DNA of 64,000 nt from Sphagnum compactum (Eukaryota; Bryophyta; Sphagnopsida; Sphagnales): positions 8,370,001 to 8,434,000 of the forward strand of contig OZ234501.1 in NCBI GenBank assembly GCA_965153455.1, read 5' to 3'. This document shows positions 35,977 through 49,029 of this stretch, piece by piece. Below the pieces are notes generated by a model that ran no database searches, was not told the DNA's origin, and saw nothing but the letters and a program-made list of their open reading frames with translations. A program made the position numbers and the translations under genes. Within the stretch, counting starts at the first letter, position 1. Every line of letters begins with the position of its first letter.

Positions 35977-38083
35977 AGGCTGGATTGCATCAGTACACCT
36001 CTGAATTTCTGATTTCATCTTCAAATAATGGATCAGTCCACAAGATGGAGCAGCAAGTAAAGTAGCGAAATTAGATGATCTTTCTCTCAATTCTCAGTGC
36101 ATGATGTAGGAGCTACTCAGGGTGTTTTGCTTCTTGTGGATTCAGAGATGTTGCAACAATCAATTTTCTTTGATGAGCTGTGATTTGTGACAATCCACAA
36201 TCTCATTTGTCTTGAGGGTAACTTTCATAGTTTATACCCTCATTTCTCCTAGAGGCATCCAATGCATATTACATCTGAGTGGACTGCGTTGCCTAGGCAA
36301 TGCTGATATGCAGATGGTGTCTCTTCTCACTTCCCTCACAAGTGCATAACCAGGACAAGAATGTATCAGTACATCAGAGAGTTATTATTAAGGGATTATC
36401 ACAGCCAAAAAATGATCCAAGCCCATGCTGGAAGATTTGGACTGAAAGTCTATGGTGCAAATATAGACCTAATTTCTCCAAGTTGAAGCCAATTTAGTGT
36501 TGCCTGTGTCGCAATTCATGTTAAACATTGCTCCCAATATGATGATAGATATCCCAAATGATGTCCACAAATAATGCACATGATCCGAAGGATCTTATAT
36601 TTTGGTTTGTACTATGATTGGTGCTTGTAAACAAATAAACAAGCAATTTGGGCTTGGTCCTGGACTAATGAGGATTACCTCTCTGTGGGCTTACAGATTC
36701 CAAGCTCTAGAGCAGCACACAAAAATGCATTTTGCCTACATGCTGGGTTGAATTTTCTCCATAGAGTTGATTTCATAGCAATATAGTGGCAGCTTCACCA
36801 CATTGCATTGCATCTAATCTACCATTTCATGGTTCTGAAACTATGCATCACCCATCACCCATTTGGATTTCCTGATTAAGAGGTCTGATTGTGGGCAACC
36901 AGCTGCAGAAACAACCAAAACAACTAGCGTTCGGAGGGCAACAAATGCAAAGGGAAAGATACCACAAAACGAAGAAACAGAATATGAAGGAATTTCTCTA
37001 CATGCATAGAAGTTCTGCAGCTCACATGAAACTTGGTAGGCAGCTGAATGTAGGAGTGAAGCGTAAAGTTAGACTCAATAAGATCAATAGTTGGAGCCCA
37101 GTATTGATACATGGCTCTGGATAGTATAGTGCCCTTTGCACTGCAGTCGGCATCCTGGATGGAGATGCAATCATCGTTCATGCAAATAAAGATTTTAACA
37201 ATAAGATTTCTCTTGCCTTATAGACTGGACAATAGACCAGGATACGCCCACATCCTTCAGCAATCCAGGTATCCAAAATTTCAAAACTACACAGCAAGAC
37301 TTTGAAGGTAACTGCTGTGTCAATTCAAGCAAAAAACCAAAACTAAAACAAGAATGAGTGTCATCACACAAAGTGTCAGATTGTCACCTTCATCATGAGT
37401 AGCATGAAGGAGTTGCCACCACCCCTCTGACTTCATCAAGCAAATCAAATAAGTCCAACCCTAAATCCTCATTCAACTGCAAAAAGCTTGTGAGCATAAG
37501 CTTCCTTTCATTTTAGCTTGTCCCTGTGCAAGCAGGCATCTAAGCCTAAGGCATAGAGGGGCATACCCAGACTGTAGCAGCTGGGGCCTCCTGCAACCTG
37601 AACATATCACAAATACACTTGCATCTTCATATTAGCTGAGAATTCTAAGGTTGGGTTATGTCCAACTTTTCCTCCATCACAAACAAGGTTTTCCAGTGCA
37701 AGAGCTTAGGTTGTAATTCCAGCCAAAGATTTCGGAAATCTTCCATAGCTACACAAAAATTATTGGCTACTCTGATACATAATGCAGGTTAGGCAACCCT
37801 CTTGTCAGAGATTTTGAAAAAAATCCATACATGGCAATTTGCTCAATGAGTACATCAACTGTAAAACATATTCAAGAATTTGGTCAACGAGTACATCAAC
37901 TGTAAAACATATTCAAGAATTTGGTCAACGAAAGGTTAACTCTCTGCTTGTTACTTTGAAGCAGATGTAACTGAGCGCCGAAATCTTAATGGGAAGAAGG
38001 CAGCAAGCTTTAAAATGGAAACCTAACAAAAAAGGAGGAGTGAAATCTCTCTATTGGGGAAAAGACAGTAATTCAAACTGCTG
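35977..38083. other. Intergenic DNA and likely 3' UTR of the Mpv17 gene
   Basis: No gene motif on either strand. 37836-37929 contains a 46-bp unit repeated in tandem twice (TACATCAACTGTAAAACATA, then TTCAAGAATTTGGTCAACG). Confidence 0.45.
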
Positions 38084-39901
38084 TCAATTTTTGGTATCAT
38101 GGGAACTAGAGGAAACTAGGGATGTCAAGTACTTTTTCCAAGGGGCATCATCCTGGTGCTTTACCCAGGAAAGGAATGCACTGTCAAGCAAGCAAAAGCA
38201 GTTGACATAAAGAAGTTGGTGCCTTACTGGCACAAACCGAAAATTTACCACCTGCATCAGCAAAAAAGCACATCAAGATGTCACATTCCATTTGGAACCA
38301 TCCAGGAAATTCCTAGCATTTTCAGGTGCTTTAAAGCTATCTTCAGCAGTGCTAACCAATTGAACACAGGAATGCACTCATTAAGGTAACAACAATCATG
38401 CCATGCCTAACTTTAAGCTCTTGCAAATCTAAACTTTCCAGTTTGAAAACCAGAAAATGCATATGAGTTCAACTAAAAACTTCTGAAAACTGATACTATA
38501 CTTTGCAGCAGCCTTCAGTAAATCATCACAAAGTAAAATAAACAATAGCTATAAACACTAGAATTGAAAAATTTTGAAGCATGGGGATCGCTGACCTGTA
38601 CAATCATCCAGCCAATCCCCTCTGTCATATAGGTTGGTAGGAAATCTCGCTTGACATCACTCTTCACTTCATCCCAAGGCTTCCCTGATGCTAGTCCCAT
38701 GTAGGTGAAGAAAGCCAGCAGATGGGCCGGCCCAAAAATTAAGGTGTCTGCTGTCACTTTTGTGGTGATAAAGCGGAGTGAATTTGGCTTCAGTTTTAAT
38801 CTGTTGATGCATGCACTTTCAAGTGCCTCGTACCTTGCAAGTATATATGGTTGCCAAATGCTAATTTAGTGCAAAAGCTGGAATGGTCACCTCTGCATTT
38901 CACACTCAAAACCTCAAGAAACACGAAACAGCAAAGTTGGGCACAATCTGGGGTTTTGACCACTTTGGTCCATCCGAAGGCATGATAGTGTGCTAAAATG
39001 GAATGTTACAGTCTTAAACTCTCTGCAAAATGGCAAGATGCATACCACAAATGCCCAATGGGCCCCACAAATCCAATACCAAAGGAACTTGCAGTTGCAA
39101 CTCTTCTCCAGTCAGTCTTCTCAGGTTTCTTGTCAACAACCTGCCAATCAAATCATCTCCCAATTTGGAGCATTCTTTCAGAACAGTTTGATACAAAATC
39201 CACAGCAAGCCTTGTTTTGCTGCTAAAACCCATATGGCCTTTACTTACTATCTGTGTTCCAAGCATGGTATGAATTCAAGTTCGCTATGTTAAACTTGGG
39301 AAAGCATTGGAAAAGCAAATGCATCATAGCTGCTACTAACGTCAATGTGCATACAAAAGGCACGGCACTACCCATTCTCCCAGCAATCAATTTTTTTTTC
39401 TTGCAAATCCCTTGCAATCAAGGAAGGTGCATTTCTCCCCACGGTCATATTTCCCACACTCCCCAAGTATGATGCTAAACTAAGGGTAAGCAAGAATTTC
39501 AGCCTGCAGAAAAATCAAGGTAGAATGGAGACACAACACTAATGACATTAGCTTTAAACCCTAATTTTCTGGCTAAGGCTTAAAACCCCGAATTGAGCTC
39601 AGAACAGGAAGTTGAGCGATTGGTAGTAGTGGTTCAGATTTCGACAGCAGATGGGAGACACACAGAGGGAGAGAGAGACACACAGAAAAGCAGAGAGACT
39701 GCGCGCACGTACAGTGGTTGTAATAGAGTTGTCTCTGGCGGCGGAACGTTTCTCCATGACCCGACTGACGGACTGTGCCATGGCGTCTCCGGCGGCCCAC
39801 AAGATCCCAGATGTTACCATCTGCGTGCGCACAGGCTGCTGAAGCAAACGGGATTGGTACCACGCCCAGGCTCCTCTCATTCCCGTCGCCAACCCCGCCA
39901 T
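38084..39901 (-). CDS. Mpv17/PMP22 family membrane protein
   Basis: Four exons: 39901-39713, 39140-39046, 38833-38596 and 38251-38084 (690 nt, 229 aa), all GT-AG and in phase. Visible family motifs in order: WYQSRLLQQPVRTQM, ILWAAGDAMAQSV, TDWRRVATASSFGIGFVGP, YEALE, KPNSLRFITTKVTADTLIFG, DVKRDFLPTYMTEG and the signature VNFRFVPVRHQLLYVNCFCL plus DSAFLSWVKHQ. The family has four membrane helices and sits in the mitochondrial inner membrane or peroxisomal membrane. Mammalian Mpv17 supports mtDNA maintenance, yeast Sym1 acts in heat stress, and plant members are poorly known. The start ATG at 39901 directly precedes the conserved N-terminus; the frame stays open upstream into a simple-repeat region that looks like 5' UTR. 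The C-terminal tail ends in a Ser-rich stretch. Confidence 0.92.
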
Positions 39902-39957
39902 GGCTGCCTTCCTGGCGTCCCCTCGCCAACACAACAAAACCAAACAAACAAACAAAA

Positions 39958-40006
39958 ACACACAAGCACACACACACACACACATACACATACACACCGA
40001 CCAACG
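39958..40006. repeat. (CA)n-rich tract upstream of the Mpv17 gene
   Basis: Imperfect CA repeat in the 5' flank or 5' UTR of the minus-strand gene. Confidence 0.85.
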
Positions 40007-40019
40007 CTCGCACATACAA

Positions 40020-40566
40020 AACACACGCGTCCAAATGGATGAAAGAATTGAATTTGAATGAGCGCCAGAGTGAACAGTTGTTCAACAAGGGGGGTGTGTC
40101 ACACTGGCGCCTTGCCATTTACGTTAAAAAAGCATCTTAAAGAAGAAGAAGAATTATGGAAATTCAAAGATTTCACCATCCCAAAACACAATCTCCCAAA
40201 AAATCCTCTCAAACAAACCAAAATCCTTCATGATATCATAACTCTCTATAACCATTACACAGAAGAAGACAAAAGGGAAGGCCAAAGAAAGGCCAAGTTT
40301 CAACACAAGTCGTAAAGCACTCCAACTTTTTTTGCTTTGTTAATTTTAGTCCCTTCCCTGCCCAAAGAAATCCAAAACTCTGGACAGCCTGCCTGGCAAA
40401 GAAACTTTCGGCCCATGGAAGTTCCTTCCCCTCTTCTCATCTTTTTTCTCTTCTTTTTCTTCACTTTTTTTTTTCCTTTTTTTTTTCAGTTTTTCTTTTT
40501 CTTTTTCACATTTTTTTCTTCTTGGCTTCTTTTCACTGCAGATGAAACATGTGTTATATATATATA
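40020..40566. other. Upstream flank of the Mpv17 gene
   Basis: Contains A-rich and pyrimidine-rich tracts (poly-T 40440-40520) and ends at the Helitron border. No gene seen. Confidence 0.45.
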
Positions 40567-40976
40567 CTAGTTTGAACCCCGTGCCTAATGCACAGGTGTG
40601 TTATTCAACAACGTTTGGTTCATGTTTTAGTTTTTTTTTTAAACTTTTATCTTTTTTATTTTTTATTTTTGTGTGTTTTCTGTTTTTATTATTATTTTGT
40701 ATAATAAAAATAAAGTGTTTCTTTTTCACTTTTGTATTTTTGTTTATTTGGATGCAAGTTTGAAGTTTAGAGAAAGAAGACACACCTCATTCTTTTTCAA
40801 GTAGGGTTTTTCTTCATTATTATAAGTTTTATTTTTTCTTATTTTTTACTCTTTATTTGGTTTCTTCTTTTTTGTAATTTTTTTCTTTTAAAATGATTTT
40901 ACTGTATTCCCTTTCCTTGTTTCATTTGTTTCCATTCCTTTTCTCTAGATTTTGTGTTTTTACTCTTTTTTTTTTG

Positions 40977-41297
40977 GCGCCCCGATCTTAGATGTAAGTT
41001 GACTAATCGTCGCTGGTGTCAGCTGCGAAGCCAGCGTTCAGCCGGCGCACTCGCAGGCAATCAGCTACTCCCCAACGCCTCGTTGGAGCGCGACGGAAAG
41101 GCGCTGATTGATTTGATAAATGGTCTGTCCTCGGGGTCGGTTGTGTTTGTCAGCATGACGGATGGCGATCTTACGGATCATGATGCGTGTCTCGAGGGCG
41201 GAGCCGCCGAACGTCTCCCATGCCATTGCGGTGACACTTCTCGTCGTCGTCGGGGTGCTTCTTGGCGGCGGCGGCCTTGGCAGCGACCTTTTTTTTT
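40977..41297. other. GC-rich block of foreign look inside the Helitron
   Basis: About 320 bp of high GC lies between T-rich repeats with sharp borders. Reading frames exist on both strands. On the minus strand one reads VAAKAAAAKKHPDDDEK (H1-like composition) and another reads ETFGGSALETRIMIRKIAIR. Neither is a recognised protein. Capture of a gene or organellar fragment is possible. Confidence 0.5.
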
Positions 41298-41702
41298 AAA
41301 TGTTTGTTTCATGTTTTAATTTTTTCTATTCTTATTTTGTCTATCTTCATTTTTTAATTATTTTTATGCGTTTATTTATTTATTTAATTTCTATTTTCTT
41401 TTCCAAAAAAATTCTAGTTTTTCTAATATGTTTTATATTAAAATAATTTTTTTTTTTTTAAAAAAATTGTTTGATTAGATGCAGCTTTGAAGTTTGGAAA
41501 AAGAAGACACACCTCATTTTTTTTTCAAGTATGGTTTTTTTTCTCTTTCTTTTGCTCTATGTTTTGTTTCTTATTTTTTGTCATCTATTTTTTAATTTTC
41601 TTTTAAGATTACTGTATTTCCCTTTTTTGTTTCATGTTTAAGTGTTTTTCTGTTTTTATTTTTTTTCTAGTTTTTTCCCTTTTAAAAATATATATTTGTT
41701 CT

Positions 41703-41800
41703 GTTTGGATGGATGACGGGACGGATGATGGGATGGATGACGGATGGATGGACAGAGGGACGACAAGATGGATGGACGACGGAACGGATTCAGGGGAAGC
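41703..41800. repeat. GGATGGATGACG-type minisatellite
   Basis: Degenerate 4- and 12-bp units of GGAT/GACG inside the Helitron, close to its 5' end. Confidence 0.85.
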
Positions 41801-42599
41801 TTCATTTTTCATCCCGACGTCTTTTACATATAGTAATATACAAAAATATTTTTTATTATTAAAATTTTATAAACCCTACAAATAAAAATATTCCAACGAT
41901 GGAGTCCAAACAACTATTGTTGGATGCATGAAAAAAATAAAAATTAATGGAGATCATTTTTTAAATACACATACACAATGTAAAGTTTTCAAGGCAAAAC
42001 TGTGTGGATCAACATTCCCAATGTTCAAGCATCTAGATTTCACTCATCCCCATTGCAAAACCCCAAAACTCACTAATCACAAAACAATACAACTCAATAC
42101 TCCAAAAACTGAAAACTACAAAAGCTCCAAAAATTGTAGAACTCTAGAAAAGGGGCAACACACCTTATATTTCTAAAGCCATATGCCCATCCAAAATTTT
42201 CAACTCATCATCAATTGTGCCATATACAAGATGAAGGAATCACATAGCTTGACAATTGAAATCAACCAACAATTTCATGCATATGGTAATGGTAGCATTC
42301 AAGGCATCATACAAGAACCAATAAACTCTTATTTGATTCAAAACACACTCCTCCATGATTAATTTTAAAATATTCACCATAACTTGTGCAATGGCCCAAA
42401 TCAATCCATTAGGCATCCTTGTTTAAAAGTGCAAAAATCGCCTATTATAACAAATGACAATTGCATTTACAAATTCAAAAAAGTCTCTTGGAAAATGACA
42501 ATTTTTACTTACAAATTTTGTTTTCATAAGGGTTTTCAAGTTATTGACAAGTAATCCAACTTCAATGCAAGCTTTATCCCACTCTTGTAAACCCTTTTC

Positions 42600-43440
42600 A
42601 AACTTCTTAATCTAGGTTATAGTCTTGTGTAAAACTTCATTGCATCCTTCAAAAACACTTCTTTCAATGTTTCATTGGTGGTGTATTGACAAGCGTCAAA
42701 CATTACATGTTCAAAACAAATCCTTGCAAATGGTGTCTCTAATTGTAGTGGTTCACAAGAGACTATAATATGAAGGGCATAAGTTAATGGATTCAAGTTG
42801 GAGCCCCATCGTTCACTTGCGTGACAATTTTGTGAATGAGTTTAAATTGGGCAAGTATTGACTTCACATCTCTAGGCCAAAGCAACACCAATAGTGTTGG
42901 GTGCTTCACAAAAACCAACAATATTATGTTAATGAACCCAAACATTATCAATGAAATTCACCACCAATGCAAAAATGTCAAATCGACTTTGATTCATCCA
43001 CAAATCAAAATTAAGTGACATTAATTCTAGCACAAGTAGACAAGGTAGGCAATACACATGTATCCATAATCTTCTATAACATGGAAGGTATGTTCCTCCA
43101 CTAATTGCTTTCAATTTGAAATTTGGACTTTGTCCATGGTGACTCCACATTATATAGGGCTCCATAGCCCTTGGCAATTTAATTGAACCAATTTAATTGA
43201 ATCTTTCACAAACTTTAGTTGCGCATGGTCACTTCTTTTGTAACTAGTGCCTCCTCCAAAATTTTTTATTAAATCGATGGTGTTCTTTCTCTTGCTACAC
43301 TTCTACTAACCTCCACCGTCCCCATCATCAACCTTTTTCACACTAGCTTTGTATTTTATCATCTCTCCATACTGTTCATGCACCAAATGTTTTTTCATAT
43401 TGGTGTTATCATGTGAAGGATTATATTGAACAATCATAAC
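42600..43440 (-). mobile_element. Degenerate hAT-type transposase pseudogene
   Basis: On the minus strand, 43440-43315 resembles the end of a BED zinc finger (SHDNTNMKKHLVHEQYGEM). 43035-42935 reads FDLWMNQSRFDIFALVVNFI plus DNVWVH. 42930-42840 reads KSILAQFKLIHKIV after a stop. 42815-42650 reads NLNPLTYALHIIVSCEPLQL and CFEHVMFDACQYTTNETLKE. This order and wording match a plant hAT transposase. Stops and frameshifts break it. Ends and target duplication were not found. Confidence 0.8.
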
Positions 43441-45705
43441 CAATGTGACGATTATTTTGATTATTTTATTTGTAATCAAATAGAGTGGTTATAAAATCTC
43501 ATATTTTTTCTAATAAAGTGCATTTCATCCATAGAAAGGCACCCAATATCTCTAGTTGACCTTCAATGCAAATAACAACATTAACTAATTGGTAGCTTGT
43601 GCTTTAACAACTAACATTTCTTCCATGGTTTCATTGGTGTATTGGTGTTGAACACTTCTATTGTTTTAGGTCTTGTCTTTTGTTCCTACCACAACTCAAA
43701 AGCATCACCTATTTGCCCCGTTCCCCCTTTCATCCCCTAAGCACAACGCATAATCAAGGAAGTTGATCCTCTCCAAGACCCTTAAACTTTAAACTTAAAA
43801 AAAATCAAACCTTCAATTTGTTTTGTTTGGGAAAATCATATGCAATAGAATTCACAAACATGAAAACAAAAGAAAGTTCAAGGTTTAAAGCACCCACACA
43901 TTGTAACCTACTTCTCAAAGTTGATTTACAAATCAAAAGAAAAAAGAAAGTTCAAACACCATTAGACTCCATGTTTCACACATTCAACACGTTTCACATT
44001 CAATGTTTCACATTTTATTTTGATTTGTAAATAAGAGGCCTAACCAGCTAGCTACATGGAGAAGAGTAAAGAAGCCCAGGGTGAGGGCATTCCCCCTGAA
44101 CAAAATGGAGACAGGCAAGGGAAAAACTTAGCACAACATATTAATTCCTGCCCTACATTTGGGAATGTTGAGGTGAACAATTTTTATTTTTATTTATTTC
44201 TAATGTGCACACAAGAATGTCCCTTCAACCAACTCAATGAACCTGGGATCAGGTAGTTCGGTGGTTGTTTTGGGTATAATGCATTGTTGAACGGTTACTA
44301 GTTGAGCAATCTTTGCTAATGGTCCATCATCTTCTGAATTGTCTGAATATCCATTCACCCGTTGATGTTTGATGATGAGTGTTTCTATCTTAAGGGGTCG
44401 TCGATCTGCAGCTACTGCAAAAATAGTTCAAGAGTTAGTTGTTGACAAGAATGTCACCATTCATCATCGTACTTGAATTCCTTAGAAAAAAGAAAAAAGA
44501 ACAATAATTCTCCCCCACAGTTGTTTTAGTAAAAAAAATTTATTGGGGTAGACACACTTATCAACAAATATTTAATGATGGATCATCAAAACTTTATTGT
44601 CCATGGTTTGTTGCTTTTGGAATTTCAAACAATTTTGTAATCCTTCACCTAACACATTCATATTTATAAAAAAATGCTCCAATCTAATAGTAAATGAGCA
44701 AGATATGCTTTTTCAAAGTGAAGAGGGTTACGCTTTGATTTTTTTCATAAATGTTCAATATGATTTTGAATTTTAAACTCTTCAATTATTATTATTATTA
44801 TTATTCATTTAAAACAAGTTTTATAGATCTTGAGATAGCATATTTGTAACCTTTGAAATCATTCAGATGAGTGAGAAATGAGCAAGATATAGTTCTTGAG
44901 ATAACATATTTGTAATCTTTGAAATCATTCAAAATGAGTGAGAAATGAGCAAGATATAGTTGCTAGAAGTAAGGAGGTCTAGAGACAAAATTTGAGACAA
45001 AATATTATTCTTTCTTTTCCTATTTTTTTGGTTTTCTTCCTTTGCTTTTGAGGTTCAAAGAACATTTGTAACACTATGTTTTGTGCTTCCAATGATATTA
45101 AAATCCTTCAATTTGATTTTGAAATGAGAAAAAACTTTAAAATGTTCGATGATAAAATATCATTTGATAATAAGCGTGTCTACTTTATAGCATATTGTAA
45201 TACAATGGCAAGTTCAACACTTGTCTATCGAATAATTAATCGAATTTAAAGATTCCGTGTAAAAAATTTAAATATTCTTGAATATTCCAATTGTCCCATC
45301 TCCAGAAGAAGAGAATACATTGGTGATTCTAGCTCAGAGTTCCGATCTTGACTTAAGAGAATGCTATGCAGCTTAATATGTCAGAATACATTTCAATCCC
45401 ATCATGTGATTAGAAGACACACTTCTTGTTTGGCCAAACGATAGTCAATACATATGGATAGTTAGTAATTTACTCCATTTAAGCTGTTTTAAGCTCCAAC
45501 CCCAGTTGAAAAAATCAAGTTCATTGTGCTGTTGTCAATCATTTTTGTGAGGGTGTTTTGTGTTCCCTATTGCTACTCTTGACTGCCTCCTGCTGCTATC
45601 CAAACCATGGCAGTTATCAAAGGAAAAAAGGAAAAAAAATGAGGTCAGGCATTTCGAAAAACAGAACACCTGCCCCTTTTGTGGAGGGAAAATTCCACTT
45701 GATAA
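43441..45705. other. AT-rich DNA, nothing recognised
   Basis: No gene motif. A direct repeat of about 75 bp is present (44826-44895 and 44897-44961, sharing GAGATARCATATTTGTAAYC and GAGTGAGAAATGAGCAAGAT). Confidence 0.5.
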
Positions 45706-46080
45706 TAAAGTTATCTGTAAAGTCACCCTCACCTTTTACCCCCTAACCCGTCTTTCAGTGGTATCTGCAAAGTAATGAAATTTTATTAAATCTTGGTATG
45801 AAATACTGAAACTCAGCATTTAATGCACAAGGTTCTAGAGTAATTATAGTAATTATACAGGTAGGAGCAGTGAAAATATATGTGGCAGCAGTGCAGGCGC
45901 TTAGGAAAAAGGAAAGAGTGGATGAAACTCAATTTACCACCAAAATTGGTGGAAAAACTTGTTTGGGTCCCAGTTATTTCGTTTTGTAAAATTTCATTCC
46001 CAGTTACACATTTGATGGCCTATTATGCTGAAATTGGCCGATCTCGCCCCCTAATCGCCTGACTTTACTGATAACTTTAA
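45706..46080 (+). mobile_element. MITE family B, complete copy (copy B)
   Basis: Ends TAAAGTTATCTGTAAAGTCA (45706) and its inverted counterpart TGACTTTACTGATAACTTTA (ending 46080) form a 20-bp TIR with one mismatch. The body aligns with copies at 14028, 15441 (inverted) and 47790 (inverted). Confidence 0.85.
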
Positions 46081-47163
46081 TGTTCCTTCCATATAGACTA
46101 GAAAATTTCTGTTGGTGCTTTAGGTCTCTTGCAATTACAATTGGTTTCCTTTTTCTCTTCATGCTTGTCAATAGTTTTTACAACCTAACTTCTTGGGCAT
46201 CAATTTGTTTGAGTGGATCAATTTTTCAACAAGTATTATAATATTTTAAAATATCCAAAACAAATTAAATTTTATCAAATCACAACTATTTCCTATGTGA
46301 CCATCCATAAAATATATTATTATTATTATTATATCTCTCACTCCCCAAAAAAAAATCATAATTAAAAAAATACCAAGATCACAATTCTCCTTCGTAGGAT
46401 CATCATTGTTATTTTTTTTTCAATTTTTGACAAAGAAATTAGAAAAAAATTGAATTATTTTTTAATGTGAATTCGACTAATTTGCTAGTTTTTGGGGTTA
46501 AATTTCATCAAATTTTGTATATCAAAAAGATGGAAAAAAAAGGTTACCATTGATAAACTATATTAGGGCAACTATCATATGTTTACTTTCAATTTAAAAA
46601 CGTATAAATGATTAATATGTATTGTACCAAATACAATGAGAGGTGGTGACCCCAATAAACATAAAAATAAGATATTTTATTAGATGGATAAAAAAATGAC
46701 ATTTCATTGCATTCTTTACATCTAAGGGTTTTTTATTGGATGCAAATCAACCAATAAAATACTCAAAAAATGCATTATTGTTATTTTATTAACTAATATT
46801 AGTTAATTCCAATTAGATGAAACCTTGTCAAAGTTTTCATTGTCAGACATAATGTACAATACCCCTTGATAAACATTCTCTTCACACAAATATATTCACA
46901 ACACCACTCTAATTAGATATCAATCATGAAAATTCATTGATATATCCTTGACTTCTTGTTTTGGACTATAAAATTTTCATATTACAAAAAGAATTTTCTT
47001 GTGATCACTAATATTTTACATAATCATTACATTTCAAAACAAAAAATAAAAATAAAATCCATTGGACAATATTTTTGGTCCACTCAAGCAAACAAACACC
47101 CTCTTACAACTAAGGCCTCTAGTGACCTCTTGCAGATATAAGGTGCCTCTTGCTCCTACTACC
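46081..47163. other. AT-rich DNA, nothing recognised
   Basis: Includes (ATT)n at 46316-46332. No coding signal. Confidence 0.5.
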
Positions 47164-48626
47164 TCATGCTTTACCATGGGTTAGGGGACTAGGTGAGGGA
47201 CATTCCCAAATGTGCAGCTACCATCTCCTCTCGTCCTAGGCCCCTTATGTCGGGGAATGCTCACATTATGGAGGCTTAACCTACATAATAATATCTCCCC
47301 TTATCCATATAGCTGGAAAACTAGCTTGGGGAAGAAGGAGAGCACATGGAAATGGGCCAGCACCATCATGACTATTGAAATATTTGCCCGTCTTCACATT
47401 TTTGGCCAATTTGGCAAGTTAAGCACACGGTCCTATCAGCAAGCTCAAAAAAGGAAGATCATGATTTTATTCGCTCAAATTATTTTTCAAGCGAGGAAAA
47501 ACAAATAATGAACTATCGAGTTCTGACCGCAATCAACCATTTTTTCATCGAAAGGTAGTTGGGGCTCAAGGAAGAATGATATCACTTTTGGAAATGAAGT
47601 GTATGTCCTCATCCTCACAATGTCTACCCTCAAGACTCAAGTTGCCATTCAATTGCCCCTTGGGTCTAACTTATCCTTTCTTAGAATTGAAACAAGGGAT
47701 GTGGAGGCATGTTTTTCTGACATCTTTTTTGTATTAACCAATCCAAAAGTCTAAGGTAGGTGGCGATGGTCAATGTGAAATGACATAATAGAGTTTTATG
47801 CATAAAGTCCTGCAATTAGGGGGTGAGAACTGTCAGATTCGGCATAATAAGGCATGAAACACGTAACTAGGGGATGAAAATTCGACAAACCGAAATAACT
47901 GGGACCCAGACTAGTTTTTCCAGCGATTTTGGTGGTAAACTGAGTTTCATCCTGTCTTTCCTTTTTTTCCTGAGCGCCATGCAAAATATATTAACTATTT
48001 GGCACTTTGGTGCAAATATATAAACAATCCCCTTGCAGCAGCAACATAACAATTTGTAGAGATGGAGGAAAAAGAAAATTTCAAGGTTTTTTTCTATATG
48101 CCAGAAGTTAAAGCCTCAACTTGGGCTTTTTAACTAGCTACATCTGTTGCCAAGTGAGAGACCTAATAATGTTGGTTTGCCAACAAAAGAAAAATGGATG
48201 TCTTGCAAGCCACACCCTCACCTCCACATTTGAAACACCTGGATTTCCAGGTGAAGTTAACTTTCTCATTTCATGGAAATCCAAAATTTCAAATTCATAA
48301 GAGGTGACCCAGGCATCTTCAATATGTTTATACACATTCACAAATGCCTCCTCCAAAATAAGATGCCTCTTGTTGATATAAGATGGCCGTATATTTTGGA
48401 GGAGGCATTTTTTAATGTATATAACGTGCTCTCCAAAAACCCCCTCTGTAGGGCAAAGTGCCTCTCACTCCTAACTGTCTCAAAATCTACACATGTGTAG
48501 TGTAAAGTAAAGCCCCATGGCAGGGCCGTTCTCAAAATAAGGGGCCTATGATGTGGTGAGAGCCGAGTCTCACCCCACATTTTGGGCATGTCCCCTACCT
48601 ATGAGCTTTACCCATGGTAAAGCATG
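47164..48626. mobile_element. Possible TIR element, 1.46 kb, with a nested MITE fragment
   Basis: Arm 47164-47255 (CATGCTTTACCATGGG, then GGGGACTAGGTGAGGGACAT and CCTAGGCCCCTTAT) is found inverted and diverged at 48530-48626. Between the arms lie the MITE copy 47790-47980 and GCCTCY-rich short repeats. No transposase motif was found. Confidence 0.5.
47790..47980 (-). mobile_element. MITE family B, fragment (copy C)
   Basis: AGAGTTTTATGCATAAAGTC, then CAATTAGGGGGTGAGAAC up to CCTGAGCGCC, aligns with 15445-15630. The other half is absent. Confidence 0.75.
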
Positions 48627-48995
48627 AACCTAAGGAGCGGGTTCTTAAACCAGCTCCTTAGAGTGGAACGAATCTTACTCCTAAAAGTAGGCATTACTTT
48701 TCTCGTACTATTAAGGAGTAAACATAACATCCCTCTTCCTTTCTAACAGAGATATTCGTGAATATGTTAAGAGTTTTCTCCAAGTGCTTTGCGGCTTGTG
48801 ATAACATTCACGACATGCTTTACAATGGGTCAGTCCCACAGGTGAGTTGCTCTCTAGAATCTTACACCTACAGGAAGGCCTCTTACCACCTTGCCCTAGG
48901 CCCTCTTATTTCTAGAAAATGCACCTATCCTCAGACCTCATACCCTTACACTAGGCCTCCTGAGCATTTTTCAAAGGGCCAAATAACAGTACATA

Positions 48996-49029
48996 AAAAC
49001 CCTAAACCCTAAACCCCCTAAACCCTAAA
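48996..49029 (+). repeat. Interstitial telomere motif (CCCTAAA)n
   Basis: Four imperfect units; a TTTAGGG cluster faces it 340 bp downstream. Confidence 0.85.

Larger units (their letters stand above)
40567..41836 (-). mobile_element. Helitron, about 1.27 kb, carrying a GC-rich block
   Basis: On the minus strand the 3' end reads GTGCATTAGGCAC hairpin, then GGGGTTCAAACTAG and a T, closely like the Helitron at 13444-13790. The 5' end reads TTACTATATGTAAAAG after an A, with TC changed to TT. The interior holds two diverged direct repeats (about 40600-40970 and 41300-41660, sharing AAGAAGACACACCTCATT), a GC-rich block between them (40977-41297) and a GGAT-rich minisatellite (41703-41800). Confidence 0.8.

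Noticed and set aside
39593-40042. Plus-strand ORFs over the Mpv17 first exon
   Set aside because: Complement of a well-supported exon plus a CA repeat.
40977-41297. Histone H1 gene fragment
   Set aside because: Only a short Ala/Lys run looks H1-like and the frame then leaves that pattern; not enough for an assignment.
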